DNA of 64,000 bases from Planctomycetota bacterium. Its GTDB lineage: Bacteria > Planctomycetota > PLA2. Location: positions 62,001 through 126,000 of the forward strand of contig JAJFFF010000018.1 of assembly GCA_021776785.1 (NCBI GenBank), read 5' to 3'. Below, one piece after another: positions 42,672 to 52,981 of the stretch (within the stretch, counting starts at the first letter, position 1; the number at the start of each line of letters is the position of its first letter). The position numbers and the translations under genes were made by a program. Under the pieces are notes generated by a model. The model had not been told where the DNA came from and ran no database searches. It saw only the letters and a list, made by a program, of their open reading frames with translations.

Positions 42672-44087
42672 TTAGTAGTCCATGAACGTCGCGAGGACGC
42701 GTTCGCTCACAACGACCGCACCCAAAGCGCGGGCGCGCTCGACGATACCGCGGACACGCTTTTCACGCTCCGCATCCGCTTTGCGGACGGCGGCGGCGCG
42801 CTCGGCCTCATCGTCGGACGACTCGCCGTCGCCGCCGGATACCGGCGGGGCGCCGAGCACGATTACGTTGACGCGCTCGTCGAGCGTACGCGCGACAACC
42901 GCACCACTACGCGCCAAGCGGGCGCGGGCGACGTCGGTCGGGTAGCGCGTGAGATCGCCGTAGATGAACACGCGAACCTTGCCCTTCGGATCGTAGAACG
43001 GGTTCGAGATGTTGTGATCTTTCGCGACCGGCAAACGGCTATCGACCGTGCGCAGCACGCGGCATACCGCGTTCTTGTCGTTGACGCGGATGGTCTCGAT
43101 CGTTGCGATATCAACGCGACGGTTGCCCTTGCCGGCCTTCCAGACCGAGAAGCGCGTACCGGCGGAAAGGTGATTGACCTTGCCGAGGCTGATGTAGCAG
43201 ATGCCCTTGCTCGCGTTCGAGTAGCTGATTACGCCGTCGACCGGGTTTTCAGCGAGCGCGATTTCCTTGCGTTCTTTCTCCGTGATCAAGCGGTTCTGAA
43301 GAGCTTGCTTCTCGCGGACGAGAATGCCCTCACGCTTCGCGGAGTCCGTCTGGACCGTCGATAGCTTCGACGAGACCGCGTCCAAGTTGGCAGACGTCGT
43401 GCTGACGCTGTTTTCCAACTCCGACTTCGTTGTCTGCACAACACCCAACTCGTTCTCGAGCTGCGTCTTCTGCTTAGCGAACTCCGACTTCATGGTGTTG
43501 GTCGAGGTCGTCATCGTCTCGCGGAACTTCTTGTCGTTCGCGGTTTCGGTTTCGAACCGGTCGTTGTTCTCGCGAATCATCTTGGCGGCCGCGGCCATCT
43601 GCGCCGGGATGCCAGCCAACATGCCGGCCACGGTGATCGTGTCCTTGGTCATGTTGTTTACGTAGAGCTGAAGTTTGTTCGGGTCGCCCGGCGTGAACTT
43701 GATCGCCGATTCGGTGATCTCATAGACGCGGTTGCTCAAAGTCGTCTCCGACTTCGACTCCATCTCGGAAGCCATGCCCGTCAGACGAGTGCGGATCGAC
43801 GCCTGGATGACCTTGGGATCGGGGAACGTGTTCCCTTTGCGGATGAGCTCCTGGATCCCGAAGCCCCACATCTCTCGCATGGCGTCATACGAGTTCTCCG
43901 CGGCACCGAGCTGATCGCGATACACCTTGTTTTGAGCTTCGGCTTTCGCAGCCTTCGCCGTGTTGGTGTCCGCTTCGTCCTTGGCCACAAACCACATGGC
44001 CAATGCCACAACAAAGAGCACCAGGACGGCGATAAAAGCGAAGTTACCGATGCCTCGCTCGCCGTGAGCCTGTTCGTTCATACGCAT
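42672..44087 (-). CDS. Membrane-anchored coiled-coil protein with BRCT-like C-terminus
   Basis: 471 aa from ATG 44087 with GGAG 8 bases upstream. One N-terminal transmembrane helix (FAFIAVLVLFVVALAMWFV) is followed by long charged coiled-coil (about 40-270), a small beta domain (ENPVDGVISYSNASKGICYISLGKVNHLSAGTRFSVW) and a C-terminal region that reads like a BRCT fold (VRVFIYGDLTRYPTDVARARLARSGAVVARTLDERVNVIVLG ... ALGAVVVSERVLATFMDY). It is divergent from coaE and ends in its own terminator. Reminiscent of cell-envelope or division scaffolds; no known family recognised. Confidence 0.65.
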   Translation of the reverse strand: MRMNEQAHGERGIGNFAFIAVLVLFVVALAMWFVAKDEADTNTAKAAKAEAQNKVYRDQLGAAENSYDAMREMWGFGIQELIRKGNTFPDPKVIQASIRTRLTGMASEMESKSETTLSNRVYEITESAIKFTPGDPNKLQLYVNNMTKDTITVAGMLAGIPAQMAAAAKMIRENNDRFETETANDKKFRETMTTSTNTMKSEFAKQKTQLENELGVVQTTKSELENSVSTTSANLDAVSSKLSTVQTDSAKREGILVREKQALQNRLITEKERKEIALAENPVDGVISYSNASKGICYISLGKVNHLSAGTRFSVWKAGKGNRRVDIATIETIRVNDKNAVCRVLRTVDSRLPVAKDHNISNPFYDPKGKVRVFIYGDLTRYPTDVARARLARSGAVVARTLDERVNVIVLGAPPVSGGDGESSDDEAERAAAVRKADAEREKRVRGIVERARALGAVVVSERVLATFMDY

Positions 44088-44474
44088 GGAATGATCTCCA
44101 TCGGCGCCCTCGCGCCGGCCTCCACGAAATTCTATTGCAATCGAATGGCCACGGCCGTTCGGCCTAGACCCCGGGGTTTACCCCGAACGCGAGACCTTAC
44201 CCGAGCCAAGGTCACGGCGTCAACAGCGACGCCCTTTCCGTTCGGCTTGACCGCCCCGGCCCTCGCTGATACCGTCGTTTTTGGTGATCGTCAGCTCGAT
44301 TTCGAGCTTTTTCACCGTCTAATCCCGGAGACGTTTTCCCCAACCGGTCGTCGAGCGCTTCGCGCTTGCTGGCAGCCGATGGAGACCGCATCCGGATCCC
44401 CGGATCGAGGTTTTCGCCTCCGTTCCGGAACTTTATCGTCCTTTGGCCGTTTCGGCCCCGCCTTTTTTGGCCCC
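44088..44474. other. Divergent intergenic region
   Basis: 387 bp between the divergent coiled-coil gene and coaE. It should carry both promoters. GGCCTAGACC-CCGGGGTTTACCCCG (near 44161-44189) holds a small inverted repeat around the centre. The frame upstream of coaE is open but lacks a family pattern. No clear -35/-10 pair found. Confidence 0.35.
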
Positions 44475-45080
44475 ATGTCCCCCCATTCTGGCTCCCAAAC
44501 TGTCGTTGGTCTTGTCGGTGGCGTCGCCGCAGGCAAGAGCACGGTCGCCGCACTCTGGCTCGAGGAGCGTTCGGGCGGGCTGGTGGATGCGGACGCGATC
44601 GCACGGCGGGTCTTAGGACGCGCGGCGGTGCAGCGGCAGCTGCACCAGCGATTTCCCGATTGCGTGGGCGAGGACGGCGCGATCGATCGCGCCCTCCTGG
44701 CGCGACGCGTGTTTGGCGACGCGGGCGAACGAAAGGCGTTGGAAGCGATTACGCATCCGCTCATCCGACGCTCTATCCTGACCGCCCTGGAGCGCGTACA
44801 GGGCACCTACGCACTGTTGGACGCCCCCCTGCTCCAAGAAACCGGCCTCCATGAGTTCTGCGCTTGGGTTGTGTACGTGGCCGCGCCCGCGCGGGTGCGG
44901 CGCCGGCGGGCGATCACGAACCGGGGTTGGACCGAGCAAGAGTGGCGCGCCCGCGAGGCGAGCCAATGGTCGTGCCAAAAAAAGCGCGCCCGCGCCGATC
45001 TCGCGATCGACAACTCTGGCGCGCGCGAGCAAACGCGACGCGAAGTACGGACCGCACTGCAGCATATTGAGAGAGCTTGA
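44475..45080 (+). CDS. coaE: Dephospho-CoA kinase
   Basis: 201 aa from ATG 44475; the frame open to 43932 is not needed. P-loop GLVGGVAAGKSTVA, LVDADAIARRVL with the DAD substrate motif, HPLIRRSI, and LLDAPLLQETGLH are typical. It phosphorylates dephospho-CoA in the last step of CoA synthesis. It heads coaE-rho (15 bp gap), a common pair. Confidence 0.93.
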   Translation: MSPHSGSQTVVGLVGGVAAGKSTVAALWLEERSGGLVDADAIARRVLGRAAVQRQLHQRFPDCVGEDGAIDRALLARRVFGDAGERKALEAITHPLIRRSILTALERVQGTYALLDAPLLQETGLHEFCAWVVYVAAPARVRRRRAITNRGWTEQEWRAREASQWSCQKKRARADLAIDNSGAREQTRREVRTALQHIERA

Positions 45081-45095
45081 GAAGAGGACTGAGCG

Positions 45096-46511
45096 ATGGG
45101 CGCGAAAAAGAAAAAGACGACACGCAAGACTTCGAAGAAAACTCCGCGCAAGAAGGCCCCGCGTAAGGCCGCGGCGCCTTCACGCCCGTTGGTCACGGCC
45201 AAAGAACCGGACGACACGCCGGAAGTCGCCGCCGTCGCGAAGAAGCTCGCCGCGGGCGAAGTGTTCATGCGCGACCTCCAAAAGCTCACCGCGGGCGAAC
45301 TGCTCGCGCTTTCGGTCCGCGAGGGGCTTGCCGATTGCGTCGGCCTCAACAAGCAGGACCTGATTTTTAAGATCCTCAAAGCGCGCGGCGCCGAAGAGGA
45401 GACGCTGTTCGGTGAAGGCGTTTTGGAAGTATTGCCGGACGGTTTCGGGTTCTTGCGCTCCCCGCTTTACTCGTACACGGCGTCGCCGGACGACATCTAC
45501 GTCGCGCCGAGTCAGATTCGCCGCCTCGGGCTGCGCAACGGCTGTCACGTTTCGGGGCACATCCGCGCGCCCAAGGATGGCGAGCGCTACTTCGCGCTCG
45601 TGCAGGTGGACGAGGTCAACGGCGACAAGCCGGAGTTGGCGGCCACGCGACCTGTTTTTTCCGAGCTGACGCCGCTGTACCCTGAAAAACGGCTCATGCT
45701 CGAAACGACGCCGGAAATCGTCGAGACGCGCATCATCGACCTGCTCTCGCCGATCGGGATGGGCCAACGCGGCTTGATCGTGTCGCCGCCGCGCGTGGGT
45801 AAAACGATCATCCTGCAACTCATCGCCAACGCGATCAGCACAAACCATCCCGAGTGCGATCTCATCATCCTCCTCCTCGACGAGCGTCCGGAGGAAGTGA
45901 CCGACATGCAGCGCAACACCAAAGCCGAGGTGATCTCGTCCACCTTCGACGAAGCGGCGTCGCGTCACTGCAACGTCGCGGAGATGGTGATCGAAAAAGC
46001 CAAACGCATGGTCGAGTGCGGGCGCGATGTCGTCATCTTGCTCGACTCGATCACGCGCATGGGACGCGCTTACAACGCCGAGGCTCCGAACTCCGGCCGC
46101 ATCCTGACCGGCGGTATCGACTCTGCGGCTCTGCAAAAACCGAAGCGATTTTTCGGCGCGGCGCGCAACATCGAAGAAGGCGGCAGCTTAACGATTCTCG
46201 GCACGGCATTGATCGAGACCGGGTCGCGGATGGACGAGGTCATCTTTGAGGAGTTCAAGGGGACGGGAAACCAGGAGCTTGTCCTGGATCGACGTCTCGC
46301 CGAACGGCGCATCTGGCCGGCGATCGACATCCAGCGCTCGGGGACGCGCAAGGAGGAGCTCTTGCTCCACCCCGACGAGCTGGAGCGCATCTACATGTTG
46401 CGCAAGATCATGAACGAGATGCAGCTGCCCGAAGCGATGACGCTCCTGCGCAGCCGCCTCGAAAAGTCCGGTTCGAACGCCGAGTTCTTGATGACGTTGG
46501 ACCTGCGCTAG
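45096..46511 (+). CDS. rho: Transcription termination factor Rho
   Basis: 471 aa. A Lys/Arg/Ala-rich N-terminal extension (about 30 aa) precedes the helical Rho_N domain, the CSD-type RNA-binding domain ([37 protein letters not shown]) and the ATPase domain with Walker A PPRVGKT (usual APPKAGKT), Walker [11 protein letters not shown] and the Q/R-loop region [29 protein letters not shown]. It is the hexameric RNA helicase that ends untranslated transcription. Confidence 0.96.
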   Translation: MGAKKKKTTRKTSKKTPRKKAPRKAAAPSRPLVTAKEPDDTPEVAAVAKKLAAGEVFMRDLQKLTAGELLALSVREGLADCVGLNKQDLIFKILKARGAEEETLFGEGVLEVLPDGFGFLRSPLYSYTASPDDIYVAPSQIRRLGLRNGCHVSGHIRAPKDGERYFALVQVDEVNGDKPELAATRPVFSELTPLYPEKRLMLETTPEIVETRIIDLLSPIGMGQRGLIVSPPRVGKTIILQLIANAISTNHPECDLIILLLDERPEEVTDMQRNTKAEVISSTFDEAASRHCNVAEMVIEKAKRMVECGRDVVILLDSITRMGRAYNAEAPNSGRILTGGIDSAALQKPKRFFGAARNIEEGGSLTILGTALIETGSRMDEVIFEEFKGTGNQELVLDRRLAERRIWPAIDIQRSGTRKEELLLHPDELERIYMLRKIMNEMQLPEAMTLLRSRLEKSGSNAEFLMTLDLR

Positions 46512-46560
46512 GCGCAAAGCCTGTCCGCGGCAATCGCACCCCACTGGTAATCTGGCGCCC

Positions 46561-47157
46561 GTGGGCAACACACCCGAAATCGCCGACTGGACCGGCTTAA
46601 ACATCACGCCGGAGGAGCCCGTGCAGCAAAACGGCGCCTTGCGAAAGCGGCCGCGTTGGATTTGGATCGGGCTTGTCTTCGCGGTGCTCGGCCTCGCCAC
46701 GATTTTGGTGCGGCAATACATCGAAGCCGAGGAGACGCTGGAGCGCATGATCGCGGACGCGGCGCTGCGGCATGATCTCGATGTTGATCTCCTCGCGGCG
46801 ATCGTCAAATCGGAGTCCGGCGGCAACCCGCGGGCGGTGTCGCGCGCCAGAGCGTACGGCCTCATGCAGTTGCGGCTCCCGACCGCGGGCGACATGGCGG
46901 GACGCGCCGTCGGGATCGAGGAGTTGTTCGACCCCGAGTTCAACCTGGAGATGGGTTGTCGCTACTTCAAGAAGATGCTCGCGCGCCACAACAACGACGT
47001 CATGCTCGCGCTGATGTCTTACAACGCCGGGCCCGGCAACGTGGCGAAGTGGCAGCGACGCGAAACGGACACGCGCAAAATCTTAAACAAGCACGCATTT
47101 GCGGAGACGCGACATTACGTCAAGCGCGTGCTCCGCGAGGCGCAAGCGCGCAAATAA
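46561..47157 (+). CDS. Membrane-anchored lytic transglycosylase (SLT domain)
   Basis: 198 aa from GTG 46561. One N-terminal transmembrane segment (IWIGLVFAVLGLATILV) and a family 1 SLT domain: catalytic Glu in IVKSESGGNP, AYGLMQLRLPTA, MSYNAGPGNV and HYVKRVL. It cleaves the MurNAc-GlcNAc bond in peptidoglycan forming 1,6-anhydro ends. 49 bp after rho, possibly same transcript. Convergent with the HEAT-repeat gene. Confidence 0.88.
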   Translation: MGNTPEIADWTGLNITPEEPVQQNGALRKRPRWIWIGLVFAVLGLATILVRQYIEAEETLERMIADAALRHDLDVDLLAAIVKSESGGNPRAVSRARAYGLMQLRLPTAGDMAGRAVGIEELFDPEFNLEMGCRYFKKMLARHNNDVMLALMSYNAGPGNVAKWQRRETDTRKILNKHAFAETRHYVKRVLREAQARK

Positions 47158-47194
47158 AAAAAGCGCCCCAACGATGGCTCGCCGGGACGCGCTT
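47155..47194 (-). terminator. Probable terminator between convergent genes
   Basis: Minus-strand AAGCGC...GCGCTT hairpin with interrupted inner CCC/GGG pairs, followed by seven T. It fits the end of the HEAT-repeat gene; less sure in the other direction. Confidence 0.5.
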
Positions 47195-47211
47195 GTTTGG
47201 TTCTTGTTGCG

Positions 47212-50200
47212 CTAGCCGCGCTCTTCCGCGCGGCGTTTCGCCACGATCGCGTTCCACCAGTCGTAGTACCTCGCAATCGCTTCCTCGACTTCGGACGTCG
47301 AGGACTTGTAGTCGATGACTACGGGCGCGCCCTTGCCCATCTTGTGGCTGAGCAGATACGACGCATTGCGCTGAATATGCCACGAGCCATCACGCAGAGC
47401 CTTGAGCAACGTCGGCACCATGGACTCCGACACTTTGCCGGGGCCGCCGAACGGGCCCTTGGCCCACTCCACGAACCCTTTGGTGTCGTAACCCTTCGTC
47501 GTGAGCGTATCCATGTACCACTTGCGCGGGTTTTCGCTCAGCGCCGTGGTCGCCCACGCACTGTAGCTCTCCGCCTGACTGCGATAGCTCTCCGTCTTAA
47601 ACTCCTGGCTGGTCAACATCTGCAGATGGCGCACGGCGACGCGCGTCGTCGGCCCACCGCGCTTCACCATCAACACAAGCTGCGTGATCGACGCCTCGTC
47701 CCAACGGCGGGCAAGCCCGAGGGCGGCCGCATCGGCGGACGCCTTGTCGTCGCCTTGGAGGACCTGGCGCAACGGATCCAACGGTTCGTCGGACTGAAAA
47801 CGCGCGAGCACGTTCACGAGCGCGACCCGCTCGGGGTCCAACGCCGTTGTGAGTTGCAAGCGGTCCATGAGATCGCGCACGAGCTTCGGCGTCTCAATCT
47901 TGAGGATCGCGGACGCGGCCGCCGATCGCACGGCGACATCGCTTTCTAAACGGAACACTTCAATCATCAAGGCCGCCGTCGAGGGATGACGGCTCTCGGC
48001 CAACCCTTCGATCGCGCGCCGTTTGACGGACGGCGCTACGTCTTCGAACAGGAGCGCGCGAAGCGTGCCGATGGCCTTGCGCGAACCGAGCAAACCGAGC
48101 GAGTACGCGGTCACTTCGCGGACCTCGGTCGCTTCGTTCTTGGCCATTTTTTGCAGGACGGGCAGGACCGTCGGGTCTTTTTGACGCGCCAACGCTTCGG
48201 CGGCGGCGGCCTGGACCAGAGCTTCCGTGTCGTCCAACCGTGCGCGAAGCAGCGCCCGACTGATCTTGGGCGACCGTTCGGCCAGTGCGCGAACCGCCGC
48301 ACGTCGCACTTTCCAGCGCTTGTCGGTGCTGAGATCGGTCAACTGCTTGGTCGCGGTCATCGTGCAGAGATGCTCAAGCATCTGTTGCGCGCTTGGTCCA
48401 ACCTTGTTGGCCAGCGCACCGATCAAGCCGAACGCGGCTTCGGAACCGGCGGCCGGCACGAGCAACTCCACGACCTCGGAGACGAACTTGTTGGATTCAG
48501 GCTCCGAGATCACGGCGCGAATCAGGCGCTTGACCTGCATTTCGTTGAGAGCCGCACCGCCGCCCGGCAAACCGCCCAACACTTTCGCGGCCTCGTGCCG
48601 CGCATCGAGTTCGATGATGTCGTTAAGCGCGCCCGTGATCATCTCGCGCAGTCGCGTGCCGCGTTCTTCCGGATCATCGTTGGTGCTAAACCACTGGTGG
48701 TTCTCCACAAAGAAGAGCTGCCATGACGGTTGCGCGTCGATGTCCCAGAAGTGTTGCCATTCGTACTGGCGACGCAGCTTGCGGGCGCGGGCCAATAGGG
48801 CATCGCGCACGACCATGTCGGCTTCGCGATGCGACGAATAGCCCACGCTGCGATCGAGATCGCCCACGCGGACCACGATGACAGCCATGTCCGCGGGCGG
48901 CTTCTCGCTGCGTTCCTCGGGACGAGCGAAGTAGTCGCCGGCGCGCAGCTCATCCATGAGTTGCGCCATGTCCTGTTTCGTGATCGCGTACGCGCGACCG
49001 TTGCGAAACGTCGGGCGCACGTTCGCGACGACCTGGAAGCGCACGCGCCGTCCACCATCGCCGGAGGGTGCATGCAGCTCAAACATCGCCGCGGCGAGGT
49101 CTACCTTGGACACGTCCGTCAGTTCACGCTTCGCACGGAACGTCCGGCGGTGATCGCGCCACCATCGCGTCCATGCGGGCGCTTGGTCGGGCAACGTTTG
49201 TCCGGTGATACGGCGCAGCGTGGAAAACGCGAGCGGCATCACCGTCCCAAAATCGCGGTAGTGGCGCATCGTGGCGCCGACGGCCTCCAGCAGCCGTTCC
49301 GGGATATCGCGATCGAGCAGGCGAACGTACTGATCTTCGTTGGTGCGCAGCGCCACCTGGGTCAGCGCGAGCGACGACGAGGCGCGCGCCAAGATCTCGC
49401 GCGGATGGTTCATCCCGCGGCGACCGCGCAACACTTCGATTGCTTCTTTGGTGTACGGCTGTGTTTTGAACGCCGACGCGAGAATTGATAGGGACAGCGC
49501 GGCGTACGACCGCTTGCGCCACGGCATCTTTGCGCCCGTGATGTGTTGGTTGAGCGCGGTTACGTTCTCTTCGTTGTTGAGCGATGCCAAGAGCCGCATC
49601 GCACGGCTGGCCACCGAAGGCGAATCGTCGCCGAGCGCGCGGTAGAAGTACTGCTTCACTTCGGCCCACTCGACCTCGCGCGTCTGCACGAGGCGGTCGA
49701 GCAACCGCAGTCCAATCTCCCGCGTAAACGGACGCTCCGCCTTACGGCGATCGAGCAGATCCAACACCGCGTTCGTATTGGCCTTGGTCACGTTGGCCAG
49801 GACAAACCGCGTGGCCTCACGCCGCAACGTCGTCGCACTTAGATGAAAAAAGCGAAACGACTCGGCAACCGCGCGCGGCTCGTCGAGTCGCCAGGCGGCT
49901 TCCAAGAACACGCCGGCCTGCGCCTGCTGCTCCTTCTCGATCGCGACGTGCAAGAGCGTCATAAAATGCGCCGGCTCGCCGATCCGTCCGAGGACATACG
50001 CGGCACCGGGCTTCAGCGCGCGGTGGCGGCGCTCGGTGGACAGCAGCACAGAAAGCACGGCATCGCGTGTTTTCTCCTTTTGCACAATCAAACGCTCGGC
50101 CGCATTGCGGGCGCGCTGATGTGGCCATCCAGCAAGGCGCGAGATCGTGCGCCAGATAACGTCGTCCGGTTGAGGTCGCGCGACGTTGTCGTCTCCACGC

Positions 50201-50295
50201 TCCTCATCCTTCTCGACGTCGAAGACCGGTTTTTTCTTCGTGCCCTGCGCAGACACGGCTACGCAGACGAAGAGAACGCTCGCAAGGACCCTCAT
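47212..50295 (-). CDS. Secreted HEAT-repeat protein
   Basis: 1027 aa with an N-terminal signal peptide (MRVLASVLFVCVAVSAQG). Many HEAT-type helical pairs of about 30 residues are visible (for example RWKVRRAAVRALAERSPKISRALL, LVQAAAAEALARQKDPTVLPVLQKMAKN, APSVKRRAIEGLAESRHPSTAALMIEVF). The mid part (about 390-560) is a different alpha/beta segment. A protein-binding scaffold outside the cytoplasm is likely; no catalytic motif. Confidence 0.78.
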   Translation of the reverse strand: MRVLASVLFVCVAVSAQGTKKKPVFDVEKDEERGDDNVARPQPDDVIWRTISRLAGWPHQRARNAAERLIVQKEKTRDAVLSVLLSTERRHRALKPGAAYVLGRIGEPAHFMTLLHVAIEKEQQAQAGVFLEAAWRLDEPRAVAESFRFFHLSATTLRREATRFVLANVTKANTNAVLDLLDRRKAERPFTREIGLRLLDRLVQTREVEWAEVKQYFYRALGDDSPSVASRAMRLLASLNNEENVTALNQHITGAKMPWRKRSYAALSLSILASAFKTQPYTKEAIEVLRGRRGMNHPREILARASSSLALTQVALRTNEDQYVRLLDRDIPERLLEAVGATMRHYRDFGTVMPLAFSTLRRITGQTLPDQAPAWTRWWRDHRRTFRAKRELTDVSKVDLAAAMFELHAPSGDGGRRVRFQVVANVRPTFRNGRAYAITKQDMAQLMDELRAGDYFARPEERSEKPPADMAVIVVRVGDLDRSVGYSSHREADMVVRDALLARARKLRRQYEWQHFWDIDAQPSWQLFFVENHQWFSTNDDPEERGTRLREMITGALNDIIELDARHEAAKVLGGLPGGGAALNEMQVKRLIRAVISEPESNKFVSEVVELLVPAAGSEAAFGLIGALANKVGPSAQQMLEHLCTMTATKQLTDLSTDKRWKVRRAAVRALAERSPKISRALLRARLDDTEALVQAAAAEALARQKDPTVLPVLQKMAKNEATEVREVTAYSLGLLGSRKAIGTLRALLFEDVAPSVKRRAIEGLAESRHPSTAALMIEVFRLESDVAVRSAAASAILKIETPKLVRDLMDRLQLTTALDPERVALVNVLARFQSDEPLDPLRQVLQGDDKASADAAALGLARRWDEASITQLVLMVKRGGPTTRVAVRHLQMLTSQEFKTESYRSQAESYSAWATTALSENPRKWYMDTLTTKGYDTKGFVEWAKGPFGGPGKVSESMVPTLLKALRDGSWHIQRNASYLLSHKMGKGAPVVIDYKSSTSEVEEAIARYYDWWNAIVAKRRAEERG

Positions 50296-50416
50296 GTGAC
50301 CCGGCAGGATGCGTCCGGGCCGTCACGGTCGAGTCACCGGCGAAAGTCTCGATACGAGGCGGCCTCCGCGTGTGTTGTCCTATTCAGACAGCGCCAACCT
50401 CGGTATTCTAGGCACC

Positions 50417-50914
50417 GTGGAGGCGCCCACAGACACTCTTCGTCCGCTGCTTGACCGGGTAGCGGAGCTGCATAAAGGCGACGAAATGAAGCCGGTGCTG
50501 GTTTCTGTACCGAAAACCGCCGATTCCGTGTCGCGCACCATCGGTGTGATTTTGGGCGACCGTCAGCTCCGTCCGGAGCATCGCGCGCGCATCTACAAAG
50601 ATGTCGTCGCCGACCGCGAACAGATCCTCCTCCGCCGCGATTCCCGCTATGTGGACCTGATCTTTTGGGGCGAGCACGTCGAGAGCCTGGTGTCCTCCAA
50701 AAAACGCGGACGCTTGGATCTGTTTTCGTTCACGCGGGCGTTCGAGGCGACCGTCCGACGCTGCGGTTTCGACCTGTTGCCGTGCATGGGCAAGCTCGAC
50801 AAGGTCAGCGACGCGTGGGCGGAGCGCGAGTACGACGACGTGTTCGCGATGCTGTCAGCCGATGTCGTAGAGGTCGAACCGCCCGGCGAAACGCCGGATG
50901 AGCTCCACGCGTAG
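50417..50914 (+). CDS. Small conserved-looking cytoplasmic protein of unknown function
   Basis: 165 aa from GTG 50417 (VEAPTDTLRPLLDRVAELHKGDEMKPVLVSVPKTADSVSRTIGVILGDRQL); the frame is open further back to 50309. Alpha/beta composition with no signal or membrane segment; FWGEHVESLVSSKKRGRLDLFSFTRAF and CGFDLLPCMGKLDKV are the most distinctive parts. I do not recognise the family. Its last 60 bp overlap the 3' end of convergent recG. Confidence 0.5.
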   Translation: MEAPTDTLRPLLDRVAELHKGDEMKPVLVSVPKTADSVSRTIGVILGDRQLRPEHRARIYKDVVADREQILLRRDSRYVDLIFWGEHVESLVSSKKRGRLDLFSFTRAFEATVRRCGFDLLPCMGKLDKVSDAWAEREYDDVFAMLSADVVEVEPPGETPDELHA

Positions 50915-52894
50915 CGCCGGCTGCCGCGCCAACTTCGGATCCAGCGCCAACAACTCGAACGCGTCCTCGCGCGCGCGCCGCAACGCATCGTAGTCCCGCG
51001 TCAGATCGGCCACGCGAAACTCCGGGAGCCCGTGCTGACGGGTTCCAAAGAATTCGCCGGGGCCGCGCATCCGCAGGTCTTCTTCGGCGATCCGGAATCC
51101 ATCGCTCGTTTGCTCCATGATCTTGAGGCGCGCTTTCGCGTCCGCCGTCAGCTTCGTCGCTACGAGAAAACAGTAGGCGTCGGTTCCGCCGCGTCCGACG
51201 CGCCCGCGCAGCTGGTGCAACGTCGAAAGCCCAAACCGCTCCGCACTCTCCACCACGATTACGCTCGCGTTGGGAACGTCCACGCCGACTTCGAGCACGG
51301 TCGTGCCGACGAGCACATCGAGCGCTCCGCTACGAAAGGCGCGCATCGTCTCGTCGCGCTCGGCGGCCGGCGTGCGGCCGGTCACCAGTCCGACGCGTAA
51401 GTCACAAAGCGGGCCGTCGCGCAGCAGCGCAAAACCCTCCTCGGCCGAGCCCGCGTCGATCTCTTCGGACTCCTCGACCAAGGGGTAGATCACAAACGCC
51501 TGCCGCCCCGCGAGGACCTCGGCGCGGAGCGTCTTGTACGCCGGGCCGCGCCGGGCCGCCGAACAGACTTTCGTCGTCGCGGGGCGGCGCCCGGGCGGGA
51601 GTTCGTCGATCACGGACACGTCGAGGTCGCCAAACGCCGTCAGCGCCAAGCTCCGCGGAATGGGCGTGGCGGTCATGACCAACACGTCGGGGCGGCGCCC
51701 TTTGCGAATCAACTTCGCTCGCTGGCGCACACCGAACTTGTGCTGTTCGTCCACGATCACGAGACCCATCTGGTCGAATTCGACGCTCGGCTCCAAGAGC
51801 GCGTGCGTGCCGACCAGCAGGTTCACCTCACCCGCGGCCAGCGCGCCGAGAATGCGACGCCGCTCCGCCGCCTTCGTGCTGCCGACGAGGAGTTCGACGG
51901 CGACGTCGGAGCCCGCGAGCATCTCTCGGATCGTGCGCTGATGTTGGCGCGCCAACACTTCGGTCGGCGCCAGAAACGCCACTTGCAACCGGTTCGCGAT
52001 CGAGATCAGAGCCGCGTACAGCGCAACGGCGGTCTTGCCGGAGCCCACATCGCCTTGCAGCAGTCGGTTCATCGGCGCGTCGGCGCAAAGATCGTCACGA
52101 ATCTCGGCGATGGCTCGGCTCTGCGCACTCGTGAGTTCGAACGGCAGCCGCGCGAGGATGCGGTGCTCGAGCTCTTGGCCGAACCGATGCGTGAAGCCCG
52201 GTTCGCGCCGTTGGTACCGTCGCTGCAAGACCACAGCCATCTGAAATCCGAACAACTCGTCATAGCGCAACCGCTCCTTCGCGGACTCCAACGCGGCGCG
52301 ATCGGCGGGGAAGTGCACGCCGCGCATCGCGTCGCCCAGGGCCGGCAGCGCGCGTTTGTCGCGAATCTCTTGCGGCAGGGGGTCTTCCAGCTCCGAGGCG
52401 GCGTCCAGCGCCGCGTGAATCGCCATGCGGAGGGCGCGCATGGTCACGCCCTTGGTGAGCGGGTAGATCGGAACGATGCGACCGACGTGGAGCGCGCTGT
52501 CGCTATCGACGATCTCGAACTCGGGCTGCGAGATCTTGCCGTCCTTGACGCGGCCATACATCACGAGCTCCATGCCGGCGCTCAACGATTTCGCGAGCCA
52601 AGGCAGGTTGAACCAGCGGGCTTCGAGGCGGCCGGAGTCGTCCGACACAACCACCGTCACGAACGTGCGGCGATTGCGCATGCGGACGGATCGGACCCGT
52701 TCCACGGTTCCGCGAACGATCGCCGGCTTCCCCTCCTTCAGCGAAGCGATCGGCCGAAACGACGTCCGGTCCTCGTGCCGACGCGGCAGGTGCCACAAGA
52801 GATCTTTGACCGTGCGCAGCGACCCGCCTTCGAGCGCACGCAACGCGCCTGGGGTTAGCCCGGGGAGGAGTTGCACGCTGTCATCCGGCCGCAT
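50855..52894 (-). CDS. recG: ATP-dependent DNA helicase RecG
   Basis: 679 aa: wedge/OB-fold domain (about 1-160), then SF2 helicase core with Walker A GDVGSGKTAVA, motif II DEQHKFG (RecG DEQH box), motif III MTATPIPRSLALT, and the C-terminal VLVGTTVLEVGVDVPNASVIVVESAERFGLSTLHQLRGRVGRGG plus TRQHGLPEFRVADL tail. It remodels stalled forks and Holliday junctions. The 3' end overlaps the small + strand gene by 60 bp. Confidence 0.95.
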   Translation of the reverse strand: MRPDDSVQLLPGLTPGALRALEGGSLRTVKDLLWHLPRRHEDRTSFRPIASLKEGKPAIVRGTVERVRSVRMRNRRTFVTVVVSDDSGRLEARWFNLPWLAKSLSAGMELVMYGRVKDGKISQPEFEIVDSDSALHVGRIVPIYPLTKGVTMRALRMAIHAALDAASELEDPLPQEIRDKRALPALGDAMRGVHFPADRAALESAKERLRYDELFGFQMAVVLQRRYQRREPGFTHRFGQELEHRILARLPFELTSAQSRAIAEIRDDLCADAPMNRLLQGDVGSGKTAVALYAALISIANRLQVAFLAPTEVLARQHQRTIREMLAGSDVAVELLVGSTKAAERRRILGALAAGEVNLLVGTHALLEPSVEFDQMGLVIVDEQHKFGVRQRAKLIRKGRRPDVLVMTATPIPRSLALTAFGDLDVSVIDELPPGRRPATTKVCSAARRGPAYKTLRAEVLAGRQAFVIYPLVEESEEIDAGSAEEGFALLRDGPLCDLRVGLVTGRTPAAERDETMRAFRSGALDVLVGTTVLEVGVDVPNASVIVVESAERFGLSTLHQLRGRVGRGGTDAYCFLVATKLTADAKARLKIMEQTSDGFRIAEEDLRMRGPGEFFGTRQHGLPEFRVADLTRDYDALRRAREDAFELLALDPKLARQPALRVELIRRFAGRFDLYDIG

Positions 52895-52928
52895 CGCGCG
52901 CCGAGTGTAGCGCGACCGACGGTCGCAT

Positions 52929-52960
52929 AAAAAAAGCCCCCCGCTTGCGCGGAGGGCTTT
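52929..52960 (-). terminator. Rho-independent terminator of the kelch lipoprotein gene
   Basis: AAAGCCCTCCGC / GCGGGGGGCTTT stem (one mismatch) with a short GCAA loop, then a T-run, 22 bp beyond the stop at 52982. Confidence 0.85.
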
Positions 52961-52981
52961 GCATGCAGAGTCGGGCCGACG

